Source of the DNA: Waltergamsia citrina
Lineage: Eukaryota > Ascomycota > Sordariomycetes > Hypocreales > Bionectriaceae
Direction: 5' to 3'
Length of the DNA: 64,000 nucleotides
Assembly (NCBI GenBank): GCA_022814615.1
Contig: JAKLNE010000056.1
Span: 124,001 to 188,000 of the forward strand
The translations under genes were made by a program, and so were the position numbers. Of this stretch, positions 32,266 to 43,394 are shown piece after piece; the stretch's first letter is position 1; every line of letters begins with the position of its first letter. Below the pieces are notes generated by a model, which was not told the DNA's origin, ran no database searches, and saw only the letters and a list, made by a program, of their open reading frames with translations.

Positions 32266-33989
32266 TCATAAGCGTTGGCTAAAGAACTTCCAATGGGCGA
32301 ACCTCTCCGACGCGTAGTCTAAGATCTCACGTCTGTAACAGGATGTCATCGGCCCCGTCATATTGTTTAATTCACGCAACATCCAGTCCTTCCATTCCTC
32401 TGGCGCATGTGGCCACGCTACGCATATGGGGTAGGACAAGAAACCCGAACCCATGGGTGCAAGTGACTTTGCGTATTCGATGGAGCCAAAAATCAGTAGT
32501 GAATACTCCTTGCTCTCCTTGCGGACTTCCTCTGCTAACTCGTGAGGCCATATACCGGCGCCTATCGCTCTTAAGTTGCTGTCCAATCGATCCAAAATAT
32601 CGTTGATCTGAATCAGCATGGTCCAGCTATACAACACAGTCTGTGCAGTGAATCTTTCTGGGAACCAATTCACTGTCGGCATTGGTGATCCAATGCAAGT
32701 GGAATTTCGTTTCGCCATCAAGCACTTGTCAGGACTACCCCATTGTATGAGCCGGTCAACTTCTGCTCGTGATTGGAGAATATCTTTGCGAAGCTCTACA
32801 GCATTCACAAAGATATCTTGTAGAGAGTTTGCAGCGTTCTGCTGCGCGATCGCTTCCCGTATTTCCACCAGGAGCGAACACATGCTGCTAGATTGAGCGA
32901 TACTCTGTGTAAGTGCCAACTGCATGAATCCAGACTTCTTGATGTCAGAGTGAAGTCCAAACCACTCCGGTTCTTCTAGTAAGCTTCTTTTTTCATTCAT
33001 ATAAGCATCGACAATCTTGACAATGATATCGTTAGCTTGAAAATGAGGGGTCTTAGTGCCCGACAGGATTCAAAATACGCACCATAAGTCCTGTCGCCGT
33101 TGCGATCATTGCCTTCCCCAGACCGTCCTGAGCACAGGCTGGTCCTGCGGCCTTCATAAAGGCTGTAATACCTCCAGAATGCTTGACATAGTCATAGTTG
33201 ACACCCTTGCGCCCCAAGCTTTCGGCGCTGCAAAGCATAGCAATAGCGCATAAAGTGGTACTTTCTCGGTTTTGACCCACGTCGCTGAGAGCTGATTGTA
33301 GACTCCTGAGCGCCTTATGATATGAGGGAAAGTGGAGATTGTCGCCGGAGCTCTTGTCATCGTAGAAGCTCTGGGAAAAGGCCGAGTGTGTTCGAAGGAG
33401 ACAGTCAACCGCATCATCCATTGTAGTAGAAGAACCCAGGTGTCGTGGTATTTCTATCCACGGAGCAGACCAGGTAGATAGTCGAAGCCCGACGGGACCT
33501 CCCTCGTAAGCTGATATGAATCGGCAACGAAGATGATCTAGTGGAAGCATATTTGGGCTGTGGGAGATTCTTCTCAATTCTATGGCCTGCTTGACATGAC
33601 AGTGAAAGTCGTCTTTTGCTCGCTGGAAATAAGGTTGATCATTGTGGGATGCCAATTCGCTGCTATCAGGTAGCCTCAAAAGCTTACAGGCTTCGATCAT
33701 TTGCGTTGTCTTCACAGTAGTCGCAAGATCTTTGGGTGCTTCTGCCGCCGGGTCCAGTCGGCTCTCTTTGGACTTGACCCATATGAGCTCAGGTGGATGC
33801 GACACTTCGCAAGCTCGATCTTTCTTTGCGCATTGGCCGCATACTGGGCGAACCTCATCACACTATCAACGTGCATAGAGAAACAGTTAGTTGGTGGGAT
33901 GCGTATGCGCTTGACAAGGTGAGTACTCGTACCTTGACTTTTCGCCGGCGACAGGTTGCGCAAGCATTCGTTCGACGTAGTCCCACCAT
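32266..33989 (-). CDS. Zn2Cys6 transcription factor
   Basis: Regulator with an N-terminal binuclear zinc cluster. Three exons, 33989-33933, 33862-33079 and 33035-32266, give 536 aa. Splicing the first two restores C-AT-C-RRRKVK-C-DEVRPV-C-GQ-C-AKKDRA-C. The first part of the effector region has MLPLDHLRCRFISAYEG and TTLCAIAMLCSAESLG; the C-terminal half has AGIWPHELAEEVRKE and GFLSYPICVAWPHAPEEW, an arrangement resembling the Fungal_trans_2 (PF11951) type rather than PF04082. The second intron is only 43 bp (GTATTT..CACTAAG..CAAG) and its donor is a choice among alternatives, so residues around GLMVPNDI are least sure. Targets unknown. Confidence 0.82.
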
Positions 33990-36087
33990 GGTGTCTCATC
34001 AGCTTCAAACTTTGTCGAATAAATCTCCGACGTAACTCCTTCCGGTGTTATATAGATTCATGATGTTCGAAGTTTTAGTGTTGTTTAAGTCTGGGCGAGT
34101 CCGGCACTCGCTGCTGATATTTTGCCTTAGCCAATTGGTGCTCAGTGGCTTCGTTTAACAAGGCCTCGCCGAAATTTTTTGCCACTGCTTCAGCGTCCAT
34201 TTGGTATAATAAATCAGTGACTACTACTTGATCGGCATTAGCGACAGCCTGTAACTAAGTTTGGACAAGGGGTAGCCGTGTGGTAGGGCTGACTTACGTT
34301 GGCAGACTAACCGTCACACTCGGAATTGCGGCAACATTGAGGATGGAAACTCAGGAGCTGACCCATGTCATTGGGCAAGCTTCACGACAGAAGGCATTCT
34401 AGCTGCGGCGCAGCGCTTGCCGGCCATCTACCGCAAACGCACCACTAGGAATTCCGTGCTGCCACATGTTCCATGGATGACGCGAGAAGGCGCAAATTTT
34501 AGGCCCCTTTTAAGCCACCCTCTTTGGGACCTTCGTAATGCCATTCTCTTATAGCGCCTGCCACACGGGAGTCTTATCTCACAGGGCTGACGCAACTCAA
34601 TGGATCGGGTATCTGGAATAACATGGAGGAACTGAAAAGAATCTTAGAATTAAGTCAATTGCATATCCCATATAAAAGTTTGCCAATACAACTCTTATAG
34701 GAAGGCAGGTGTTCTCGAACCAGGGACAAATTTGAGTAAGTTCTAGGTCAGGGGATGGATTTCGACGCGTCTGAGTTACATGGAAACTTCCGAACACAGG
34801 GTCCCCTACTCCACCAGCCTTACCGTGCTTGATGCTAGCCCAGGGCATTGCCAAGGGTCGTAAAAGCACTATTGATTGAATATCTAAATCAGTAAAGCAC
34901 TACAGCCAATGACTGAAGTCTAACCCCGAGTTCTAGTCATGATTTGAAAGAAGAACTTTATCTAAGCCTAATTCTTCTCATACTTGCGATGCGCCGAAGC
35001 CTTGATGTTCTAACCTTTTTGCGTACGAGTAATGACCCGCCCTGCCCCTGTCTACTCGTAGTGCACTGTCAATGTGGCATCTGTCGGAAAGTGGCAGTAA
35101 TCCCGTTTGAGAAGATTCACCCTGGACCTGCAAACTTCCCTAGAACGACATTGGCTACCTGCGCCATGGTCGCTACAGGTCAAGTTCAAAATGTATGTGA
35201 AGTTGCCTGATTCCTTTCTAACAGCTTGAATTTTGTTTCTTTGATCCTAATCCTAGAGAAAGTAGAGGTTGCTTGTATGGTGGAAGATTGCCTACAACAA
35301 AAATTAACCCGGAGCAAGGGATTTGTTCTAATTGAGAGAATAATCGAAGTAGGTTTGTACTTCTCGGTTATACAAGAAACGATATCAAAAGAACAATGCT
35401 CTAACACAGGAAACATATCAGCTTTTAAATTAGGAGTTCATTATTCTGAGCATTTTGTGCGAGTGTTTAGCGGAGACAGAATAGGGAATGTATTTGCTTA
35501 GGGTCTCACAGACTGCATTAAACTAGGAGTAGAAGCTTGTGAGACATCGACAGTAAGAAGGAATGGACTAGAAGACTTACTATATAATTAGCACTACGTG
35601 TCAGTCGCATTCTCCCACTTATGAGGAAACGCGTCAAATCCAGATCTAGCGATTGTCGGTCAGCTTATATCCTTGTCTGTATGCACGCTTGGCTATACGT
35701 CTGCTTGGGTGTGCCTTGCCTGTCCCTTACAAGTAGTCTGTCGCACCTGGTCCCACTAAAACGGGTGGCGGGATCAAGCGGTCGACGGAGCCCCCGAGCC
35801 CCGAGCCCCGGTCATCCGCTCTTGTTGCTAGGCGGATGTTATCTATCAAATCATAGTAATGGAGATGCCTGCTAATTTATAACGTATGGCGTGAAAAATG
35901 CAGTGATGTGTATAAGCTTGAGCGTCTTTCCCCCTCTTCATTTTCTTTTCTTCTCTATTACAATTCATTCTAGTCACCAGTACAGACATCTCCAGTACTA
36001 GCTCAACTACTTTCTTTTTTTCCTGCCCTGAGATTTTTTGTGTACCCTTTATTGCAGTTCTCTTTACTTTTCTAGAGACTCGCGACC
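33990..36087. other. 2.1 kb gene-poor region with a GC-rich tract
   Basis: No supportable gene. A CxC..CR-containing frame at about 35060-35200 (VHCQCGICRKV) faintly recalls GFA-type zinc proteins but is too short to call. A GC-rich tract at 35760-35820 stands out from the AT-rich surroundings. Confidence 0.5.
35783..35812 (+). repeat. GC-rich GAGCCCC tandem tract
   Basis: Three imperfect GAGCCC(C)C units (GAGCCCCC, GAGCCCC, GAGCCCC) in an otherwise AT-rich region upstream of the actin paralogue. Confidence 0.5.
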
Positions 36088-37684
36088 ATGGACGGTATGT
36101 ATAGCGTTCAAGAACAGCTTGATGCAAGCCTAGAGAGTATGCAGCCTAGTGCTAATTATCATGACATTTAGATGACGGCCCTGCTGGTCTGGTTATCGAC
36201 AATGGGTAAGCTTATATTTGATCCCGCACCAGCCTCAAGACCTATCAAGCCTCATTCACTATCCTCCTCCATACCCTATCCCCGATATTTAACACTTGTT
36301 CCTGATGTCGCACATCAAGATTTCCTCGTGGCCCAGGCAAGAGCTAACCTAATATTAGTTCGGGGATGTGCAAAGCTGGCTTCGCTGGAGAAGATGCCCC
36401 GCGAGCTGTTTTCCGTGAGTACTATTCATTCTATCTAAAAACCGCTTCATAGGTCTCTAAATCTGCGGACGACACTCCGGCGACTATCGAAGACACGCAA
36501 GTACAATAGCTAAATATAGTTGGGAACAGCGTCCATTGTTGGTCGTCCACGCCACCATGGGTAAGTATTTATCGCTCCTAGAAGCTCTCTTAAACGCTGC
36601 CCCTTCTAACAGAGAACTTTAATGGTAGAATAATGGTTGGCATGGGCCAGAAAGATTCGTATGTCGGAGACGAGGCTCAGGCTAAACGAGGTGTCTTGAC
36701 ACTTCGCTATCCTATCGAACATGGTGTTGTCACAAATTGGGACGATATGGAGAAAATCTGGCATCACACATTCTACAACGAACTCAGAGTTGCCCCTGAG
36801 GAGCATCCACTTCTTCTCACCGAAGCTCCTATCAACCCTAAATCGAACCGAGAAAAGATGACGCAGATTGTATTCGAGACTTTCAACGCCCCGGCCTTCT
36901 ACGTTTCTATTCAGGCTGTATTGTCTTTGTACGCATCTGGACGAACAACTGGCATCGTATTAGATTCTGGTGATGGAGTGACTCACGTCGTTCCAATCTA
37001 TGAGGGCTTCTCGCTAACCCATGCTATTTCTCGCGTTGATATGGCTGGACGAGATCTTACTGACTACTTGATGAAGATCCTGGCTGAACGAGGGTATTCA
37101 TTCACCACTACTGCGGAGCGCGAAATCGTTCGAGATATCAAAGAAAAGCTTTGTTACGTTGCTCTCGATTTTGAGAAAGAGATTCAAACTGCTGCTCAAA
37201 GCTCGAGCTTGGAAAAATCTTATGAACTCCCTGATGGCCAAGTTATTACTATTGGAAACGAGCGGTTCCGCACTCCTGAAGCTCTGTTCAGTCCGTCTGT
37301 CCTCGGGTTAGAAAGTGGTGGTATCCATGTCACTACTTTCAACTCTATCATGAAGTGCGATGTCGACGTTCGCAAGGAGCTCTATGGAAACGTTGTCATG
37401 GTACTGTAGCCTTGAGTACTTGCTTTGCGATTACCTGCTAACAGATTAATTAGTCGGGTGGCACTACTATGTATCCAGGCGTCTCTGATCGCGTACAGAA
37501 AGAGATGACTGCACTTGCTCCTTCGTCGATGAAGGTTAAGATCATCGCCCCTCCGGAGCGCAAGTACTCTGTTTGGATTGGAGGCTCCATTCTTGCCTCT
37601 TTATCGACATTCCAGCAAATGTGGATCTCGAAGCAAGAATACGATGAGTCGGGTCCTTCAATCGTCCATCGGAAGTGCTTTTAA
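36088..37684 (+). CDS. Divergent actin paralogue
   Basis: Actin-fold, ATP-binding filament protein. Six exons: 36088-36094, 36172-36205, 36359-36414, 36530-36560, 36629-37400 and 37454-37684, giving 376 aa with every phase consistent. The tiny first exon and the cluster of early introns follow the pattern typical of fungal actin genes, so this is a DNA-level duplicate and not a retrocopy. Actin blocks are present: LVIDNGSGMCKAGFAGEDAP, RPRHHGIMVGMGQKDSYVGD, the phosphate-2 loop LDSGDGVTHVVP, and a C-terminus ending VHRKCF. Unusual changes include the N-terminus MDDDGPAG, YEGFSLTHAIS, FRTPEALFSPS and KELYGNVVM. Its accessory, AT-rich setting suggests that it is not the housekeeping copy. Confidence 0.92.
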
Positions 37685-37943
37685 ACCTGGTACTCTGCAT
37701 AGCGTGGAATGCGGATGAGGAAAGCTGGGCGAGACTGGTATTCCCGGTTCACGAATGAGGCTAGGGTTTACCACCGTATTTTTACCATAGATTAAAGAGA
37801 TAATCATTCTCGGGCAGCGGTACAATTGGGAGCTTGTACTTCACACAGATATCTAATGGGGTAGACTCTTTTCTTTATCTCCAAATTAAGTGACGTCTAG
37901 TTCATCAATGCCGGGTTTAGCTTCATTGAGAGAGAACTTAGGA

Positions 37944-38561
37944 TCAGTTCCAGGTATGACTACTTAATCCAAAATCAATATTGCAGAAAGGCGCACTATG
38001 GAATGTCCAAGACTCGATCTCATAATCTGACTGACTGAAGGTATGGTCCATCATGTCGTCCTGAGATGGCACATAACTAGGAGCAAAACTAGTACTAGGG
38101 GTTTTCATGTCTCGCTGATGTTGACTTAGACTAGCAGCATCAATATCAAAATTATTAGGAAGCGAGTTGGAGATGTTTGTTGCGTGCTAAGGTGTAATTT
38201 CAGATGAGGAGTCTAAAGTGCCACCCATGTTAGACTTGGCCTTGACGTAAGTAGCTGCGACATCGTATAATGCCTTGAACAGTCGATATTTTTTACACCA
38301 TGGCTGATGTGCATTGGCACAGAATAAGGGATCAAATGTTTCGAGAAGTTTCCGCACATGTTGGAGGTCAGAGCTTTTTACAGTAAACGACGCTTTGGTT
38401 GCCTGCCAGTCTCTCCGCCAACTTAGGATTTTGAAAGGCGACACGAGTGTGAGAGCAAAGTCGAGACAATTCGCATCGATCTGTCGAACCCAAATGCGAG
38501 ACACGGTAGGCAATTCAGGTACACTACACGTAAGCAGTAGTAAAATCTGACTCCTAGCCAA
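37944..38561 (-). pseudogene. Tail of a decayed gene, possibly a transcription factor
   Basis: One minus-strand frame runs from about 38561 to a stop at 37944, interrupted by TAG at 38187-38189. The first part reads SVPELPTVSRIWVRQIDANC and KYRLFKALYDVAATYVKAKS. After the TAG the same frame goes on as NSLPNNFDIDAASLSQHQRD and ends FCNIDFGLSSHTWN. This Ser/Asp/Asn-rich tail resembles C-termini of fungal regulators, but no DNA-binding domain remains. A CAG-to-TAG change (CpA to TpA, the RIP-preferred context) would explain the stop. Upstream the frame runs into a GC-rich hairpin, where similarity ends. The transcription-factor origin is tentative. Confidence 0.4.
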
Positions 38562-38579
38562 GCTTAGCGTGGGGCTCTC

Positions 38580-38612
38580 GGAGGCTCACGGCCTCGGGGC
38601 CTCGGAGCCTCC
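38580..38612. repeat. GC-rich inverted repeat (hairpin)
   Basis: GGAGGCTC (38580-38587) pairs with GAGCCTCC (38605-38612) around a loop that itself contains GGCCTCGGGGCC. It marks the upstream edge of the decayed gene and stands in AT-rich DNA. Confidence 0.6.
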
Positions 38613-39086
38613 GCCGTCCCCGGTTTTCGCTTCGGACTGTGGGGACTCGCTATATCAGTGCGTATTGCGTTGGCTGATTTTTCGTCCCTGTAGAAACAGT
38701 GTTAGTTAGACGAATGATCCAAGCATGTGTAGAATGATCGGCGACAAACTAAGGTTAATCACGCTCATCCCAGTCTTGCAGCGTAGTCGAAATTCCCACG
38801 GGTATTAAAACTAAGAAGCCCTCTAACCTATGAACACTGTGACTATCGAGGAGAAGTACAACCTCTAAGGACCTTCTTGTGTCCTGCTGATAAGCAAGCA
38901 TTACCATGTATCCCTGGATCGTCCATAAGTCCTGATCGAACGAGGTTGTCTTAATATCGCTAGTCTCCAACTCCACTAGGCTGAACCGCCTCACTTGTCC
39001 AGAGATATTGAGACTTGCCAATAGAAATCAATTCAGCATCGACAGAGGAACTATTCTGTGGAAATCGAAAGGCTTGACACTTAGTG
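38613..39086. other. Intergenic region
   Basis: No gene seen between the GC-rich hairpin and the F-box gene. Confidence 0.55.
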
Positions 39087-39655
39087 ATGGGCACACAGCC
39101 GCTCGCTGTCCAGCTTGCTGGCGCTCAATGGAGCAGTGAAGAGACTCTAGAGGTTGAGACCCATCCTGGGCCTCATCGGATGCACCAGACAATGGCTCAA
39201 GAGACAACTTCCTCGCCTTTAGAGGACCTTCCCCATGAGCTTCTCCTTCACATTATGAGTTACCTGGAGGTTAATGATCTGCTATCTATATCCAGAGTTC
39301 GTTTGCTTGAATATTCATCTATCGCAGCCGGGGCGACGGTTGTATGTATATCAGTGCACTTTACATTAACATTTCTATGTAGACGGGTCAACGCATTAGG
39401 CGGATCTCTCGATCGCCTATATTGCACATTTGGCGCTTACAGGGCGCCCGGTACAAGCTGATGTCGCTTCTCCAAAATCCCACGCGCCCGAGTTGTTCTA
39501 GCCTCGTCGCCCGCCGCATCATACAGACGCCTACTCTCGCTACTTCGCGACACGTCGATCGATCCCTTATCACCGTGCAACTCAATCGCAAACTTATTGC
39601 TCGGCCCTCCCCCGAGGAGTTGACAAAACGAAAATTGTTGTACGACTGCTTTTAG
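39087..39655 (+). CDS. Small F-box protein
   Basis: Probable SCF-type F-box protein that would link a substrate to Skp1. Two exons, 39087-39341 and 39383-39655, give 175 aa. The F-box is LEDLPHELLLHIMSYLEVND followed by LLSISRVRL. The second exon carries RHVDRSLITVQLNRKLIARP, a C-terminal block seen in a short-F-box family of filamentous fungi. The intron is only 41 bp (GTATGT..TAG), and the segment between the F-box and the end is shorter than I would expect, so partial decay is possible. The start is the first true ATG; a later in-frame Met (MAQETTSS) is an alternative. No substrate-recognition domain is recognisable. Confidence 0.55.
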
Positions 39656-41228
39656 GGACTGAAAACCACATACGAATACGAAGGACACAATCTCGCCAAC
39701 CAATCGCTCCCACGTCCTACGATTTAAAGATTAGAAGATACAGACTTAGTAGGTAATAATACATTCGAAGCTGGCAGTTTTGATTCTCCTGGGTCCACTT
39801 TCCCCCAGATCTATGGTGAAGGCTATTTTATAGGCAGCGATTAGTTTTATTTAAGAAACAATATGGTACTGGCAGGATAATGTAACGATTATACCCTGCT
39901 TCATTATTGAAGAAACACAGTCAATCTGTCCCATAGCCCTATCATGAACGTGCGCTTTATGCGCTAGATTGGAATGGATGTTATAATATTATGATTGAAC
40001 CATAGGACTCATTATAGGCTTTCCTAAGCTGCTACTCAGAGCGGTAATCTTGTTTCTTAGAGCGGCAACCAACCCGAAATCAACCTTGTTCCCCCACCAC
40101 CTCTGTGATCTCGTACTAAGCTTTGTGCTCTTGTAATGACCCAATAATGGGGCTGATTCAACTACTGGGCTCATCATTATAGGGGGAGTCGACGAGCACA
40201 GAGGCAACTTGAAGTGCAACGACCGCGTGTGTAACAGACGCTTTAGGTCAAGACTATGCTTCTTTTTACGTTGTAATACTAAGGCTTTAATTAAACCCGC
40301 AGTACCGCTGTCGATGTTGGAAGACTTCTCTAAGTTAGGCGTATGTTAATGTCAAGGTTAGGCAGTCGAGGAAACAGGGTCTCGAGCCTTGTTCGATAGA
40401 TAGGGTTTGGCAATACGTTGGTACCGCTGAGGAGCTCCACGATAGCAACTACATCAAGCACCATAGAGCAGCTATAAGCTCGTCGCGGTTCTCCTTGACA
40501 GGCGGCTAAAGCAGTATTGCTGATCGACCATTGGAGTACGTGTGTAACAGTAACTCATTGGCTTCTAGCTTAAGGCCGTGATGCCTTTGACTTCCAACTA
40601 GCTACCAACAAGCTGTATTATACCCAATAAGATGCGCTGCTTCAAGAAGTCTAACTCGCGATCAGTAGACTTTTTAACCCCTGGTACGGCAGAATATCTG
40701 ATTGTGATACGGCTTAATTACAGCCACATCAATAACCAAGTCAAACTATTGATCATCTGATTGTAATGTGAGATCTCGGCCGGGCAACGGACCACTCAAA
40801 TTACAAGAATTAGATGGTCCGTGGCCCAAACTGAGACATTGTGTCTCCTCTTCCCGCTCCGACCCGTCCGTCTGCACGCCAAGGCTGAGGGCGGCATGCC
40901 GCTTGGGATCTTATCACATTGGTAGTCCTAACGTGACTAGTAGTAATTGATTATATATGTATCATTAGACATGAAAATTCAACTACTAGTCTACTAACTT
41001 TCAATAATTGTGTGTTTGATAAAATTGCGAAAGCCTGTCACGAGATGTACGAGGCTGAAGTTGTGTCGTGACTATCCTCTACAGAATAGATTGGAAATGA
41101 CTTCGAGCTGAATGCACTAGAGTCATTCCAAATATAAAATCTGCTACCGTCTCCATTCAGGACTTCGACTCTTCTTGACTATCTTAGTTATTGTATATCC
41201 AAATTATTTCACTACACACTTGCCCATC
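39656..41228. other. 1.6 kb AT-rich gene-poor region
   Basis: No supportable gene. Frequent TA dinucleotides and lack of long frames on either strand are compatible with decayed repeat DNA, but no element could be identified. Confidence 0.5.
41133..41139 (+). promoter_or_regulatory. TATA box of the secreted-protein gene
   Basis: TATAAAA 96 bp upstream of the ATG of the secreted protein. Confidence 0.4.
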
Positions 41229-42176
41229 ATGACTCACATCTTGCAGGTTATGCTTGCAGCTACTTCCTTACTTGTAGCTACCACCTTATTCTGGGTACCT
41301 GCTCAGGCCCAAGCCGGGCCCAACACCATCGCACAATTTAACCCAGCAAACAGAACCATGTCACTCAATAGCACCTTCTGCCTTATTCCAATCCCCAAGA
41401 GCGTGGTTCGACCCATAACTGGCTATGATCCCCTTGACATCCCTGCCAGCGTTTTGCCCTCGTTCCCTGCGGGAATGCACCCCTTATTGCTACAAGGTGG
41501 GTATCAAAATGATATTCGCATGACAGCTCTAAATGTTGCACCGCTTCAAATCCCCGGCCTTACCCAGGCATCTCTCATCGTTCCTTATACGGACGCTGCT
41601 AGAGATGGACGCACGCCCGTAAATGCTCCAGTCAACTTCTATATTGGAGGTATGAACGGCAGGTCTCTTGAGGCCCTAGTCCCGAGCATTGCCTCTGGCA
41701 TTCCACTTTTTGAGGGCACCAATATTGCTCCAGCCATCATTGTCCCAGACACAGCCGCAGTACAAAGCTTGGGCGGGGGCCTTCTAAACTTCCAAGCCAA
41801 GCCCTATCTATTGCCAAATCCTATCTCAGGGCCTGGGTTGCAAGGCGAAGCACTCCAACTTCTTTACAGGCTCACGTCGGATTCCCCGTATTCAGCTCGG
41901 ACATTTCATCGGCTTATCAACAATCCACAGCTACTTAACACTGGCCTCTGTCAAAGAAACACTCAGTACTTCAACGAGACTTTTGTGAACCCTAAAATGG
42001 GTAAGGGAAATGTTAACCTTTACAATCAACCGCTGTTGTCAACGCCCCCAAGGGCAATTGCAGGACAATACCGAGACATTTATTGCTACCAGGCCAACTC
42101 ACAACTAGTTGCTACATTTGTTGGAGAAGCCTGTCCTGTTGCTGAAGCCAATTACGATCCAGCCTCACGACAATAG
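41229..42176 (+). CDS. Secreted protein of unknown family
   Basis: Not recognised. A single exon of 315 aa beginning at the ATG of MTHILQVMLAATSLLVATTL, a strong signal peptide ending near AQAQAG. The mature protein has few Cys, several N-glycosylation sequons (NRT, NST, NET) and motifs such as CLIPIPKSVVRPITGYDPLD, GMHPLLLQGGYQNDIRMTAL and SLIVPYTDAARDGRTPVNAP. Pro-Gly-rich beta-strand character and the PLDIPASVLPSFPAGMHPL stretch weakly recall the acetoacetate-decarboxylase-like fold, but no catalytic Lys can be assigned with confidence. It lies alone between AT-rich gene-poor stretches. A secreted effector or wall-modifying protein are both possible; neither is supported by a motif. Confidence 0.8.
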   Translation: MTHILQVMLAATSLLVATTLFWVPAQAQAGPNTIAQFNPANRTMSLNSTFCLIPIPKSVVRPITGYDPLDIPASVLPSFPAGMHPLLLQGGYQNDIRMTALNVAPLQIPGLTQASLIVPYTDAARDGRTPVNAPVNFYIGGMNGRSLEALVPSIASGIPLFEGTNIAPAIIVPDTAAVQSLGGGLLNFQAKPYLLPNPISGPGLQGEALQLLYRLTSDSPYSARTFHRLINNPQLLNTGLCQRNTQYFNETFVNPKMGKGNVNLYNQPLLSTPPRAIAGQYRDIYCYQANSQLVATFVGEACPVAEANYDPASRQ

Positions 42177-43394
42177 AGTCAATGCGGTCCAGGAGTATGG
42201 AATAGAAGATAACCTATGATAGTGTGCTCGCTGAATGAGACGAGGACTTGTGTGTGTCGAAATAATGGAAAACTCTATATTTGCTGAACTACATCAGCAG
42301 GGAGAAGTGAGGAGAAGCTCTAATCGTGCCTTTTGAATGATAGGAAGGTCACAAGGCACCTCCCGAAGGTGAACTGCTTCACAACGTCAAGAGATTCTTA
42401 TGGATCACTTGGAAAACATGTTAGGATAAAAGGGGAAGGCTTACTCTCGGTTCGCTCGTACTGAGTGAAGGGCGTGCTTTGAATGGAACTTATCGAAGTT
42501 GGCAGTTGAGATAGTCTTAGGTTCGGTCTGGTAATAAGCAATAGAATTCTAATTTCAATAAGGAAGGATGTTGGAAAAAAACAGTCCAGCAAGCTTCTTG
42601 CACCAAGCTGCTTGGACTCTTCCACGTTACATTTGAGGTAGGCTTCTATTGGTCGCGGTGGAGTGTCTTGTAGTGGGATGCTCTTTAAAGTAATCATGAA
42701 GGATCAAACGAGCTTAAAGTATGTCGATCCAGCTCTGGAAAGGTTCAATTGCAGATCTCATAAATAGACATAGAAGTAATAAGAGGCAAAGCACGTAGGG
42801 AGTAGATCCAACATACGCGAGTGTTTGAGCATCTGCACGATAGAAGGAGATTGGGAAGGGTAGCTTAGAGATAACGTAGACATCGATTGACAAGTGTCGA
42901 CATTGGTAAGTAGGGTAACATGATCTAACTACCGTACTAACAAGATTAAAGAAAGCCCTCACGCTCACTATAGAGGATTCAATTTGCTTCATTGTCAGGT
43001 ATAATTTAATTAAGTTTTCCGACCAAGCTTATTTTTGTTTTTAAGTTCAGTTGATTGCAATATATGAATACCCCAGAAGGCATGTTATCTACGACCGATG
43101 TATATAACAATAGTTTTTATATCCGGATAATTATATGTTGACCTCAAATGTCACAAACTCTATTCTGAACTATACAGAAGCATACGAAGAATATAAAAGA
43201 GAAGGTTCTCCGGGCACAACATGTCACAAATGATAGAGTTGCGGAGTACAACCTAATAGCATGTATTATTTGATACATCGTAAGAAGTGAAGCTAAGAGT
43301 TCATATCATTCATCTTAGTAGCCACTAGATAAGCACGTATCTATAACCTTTCTCTTTGAAAGGTTAGGATAAGGAATCCAAAAACTTGGGGATG
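42177..43394. other. 1.2 kb AT-rich gene-poor region
   Basis: No supportable gene; short frames on both strands lack motifs. Confidence 0.55.

Noticed and set aside
34700..34730. Second tRNA T-arm-like sequence (minus strand GGTTCGAGAAC)
   Set aside because: No pairing T-stem and no other tRNA arms around it.
35040..35210. Frame with CQCGICRK recalling a GFA-type zinc motif
   Set aside because: Only one motif half is present, with no remaining domain blocks and no splice partners.
42398..42992. Two minus-strand frames of about 95 codons
   Set aside because: AT-rich chance frames without domain features or start context.
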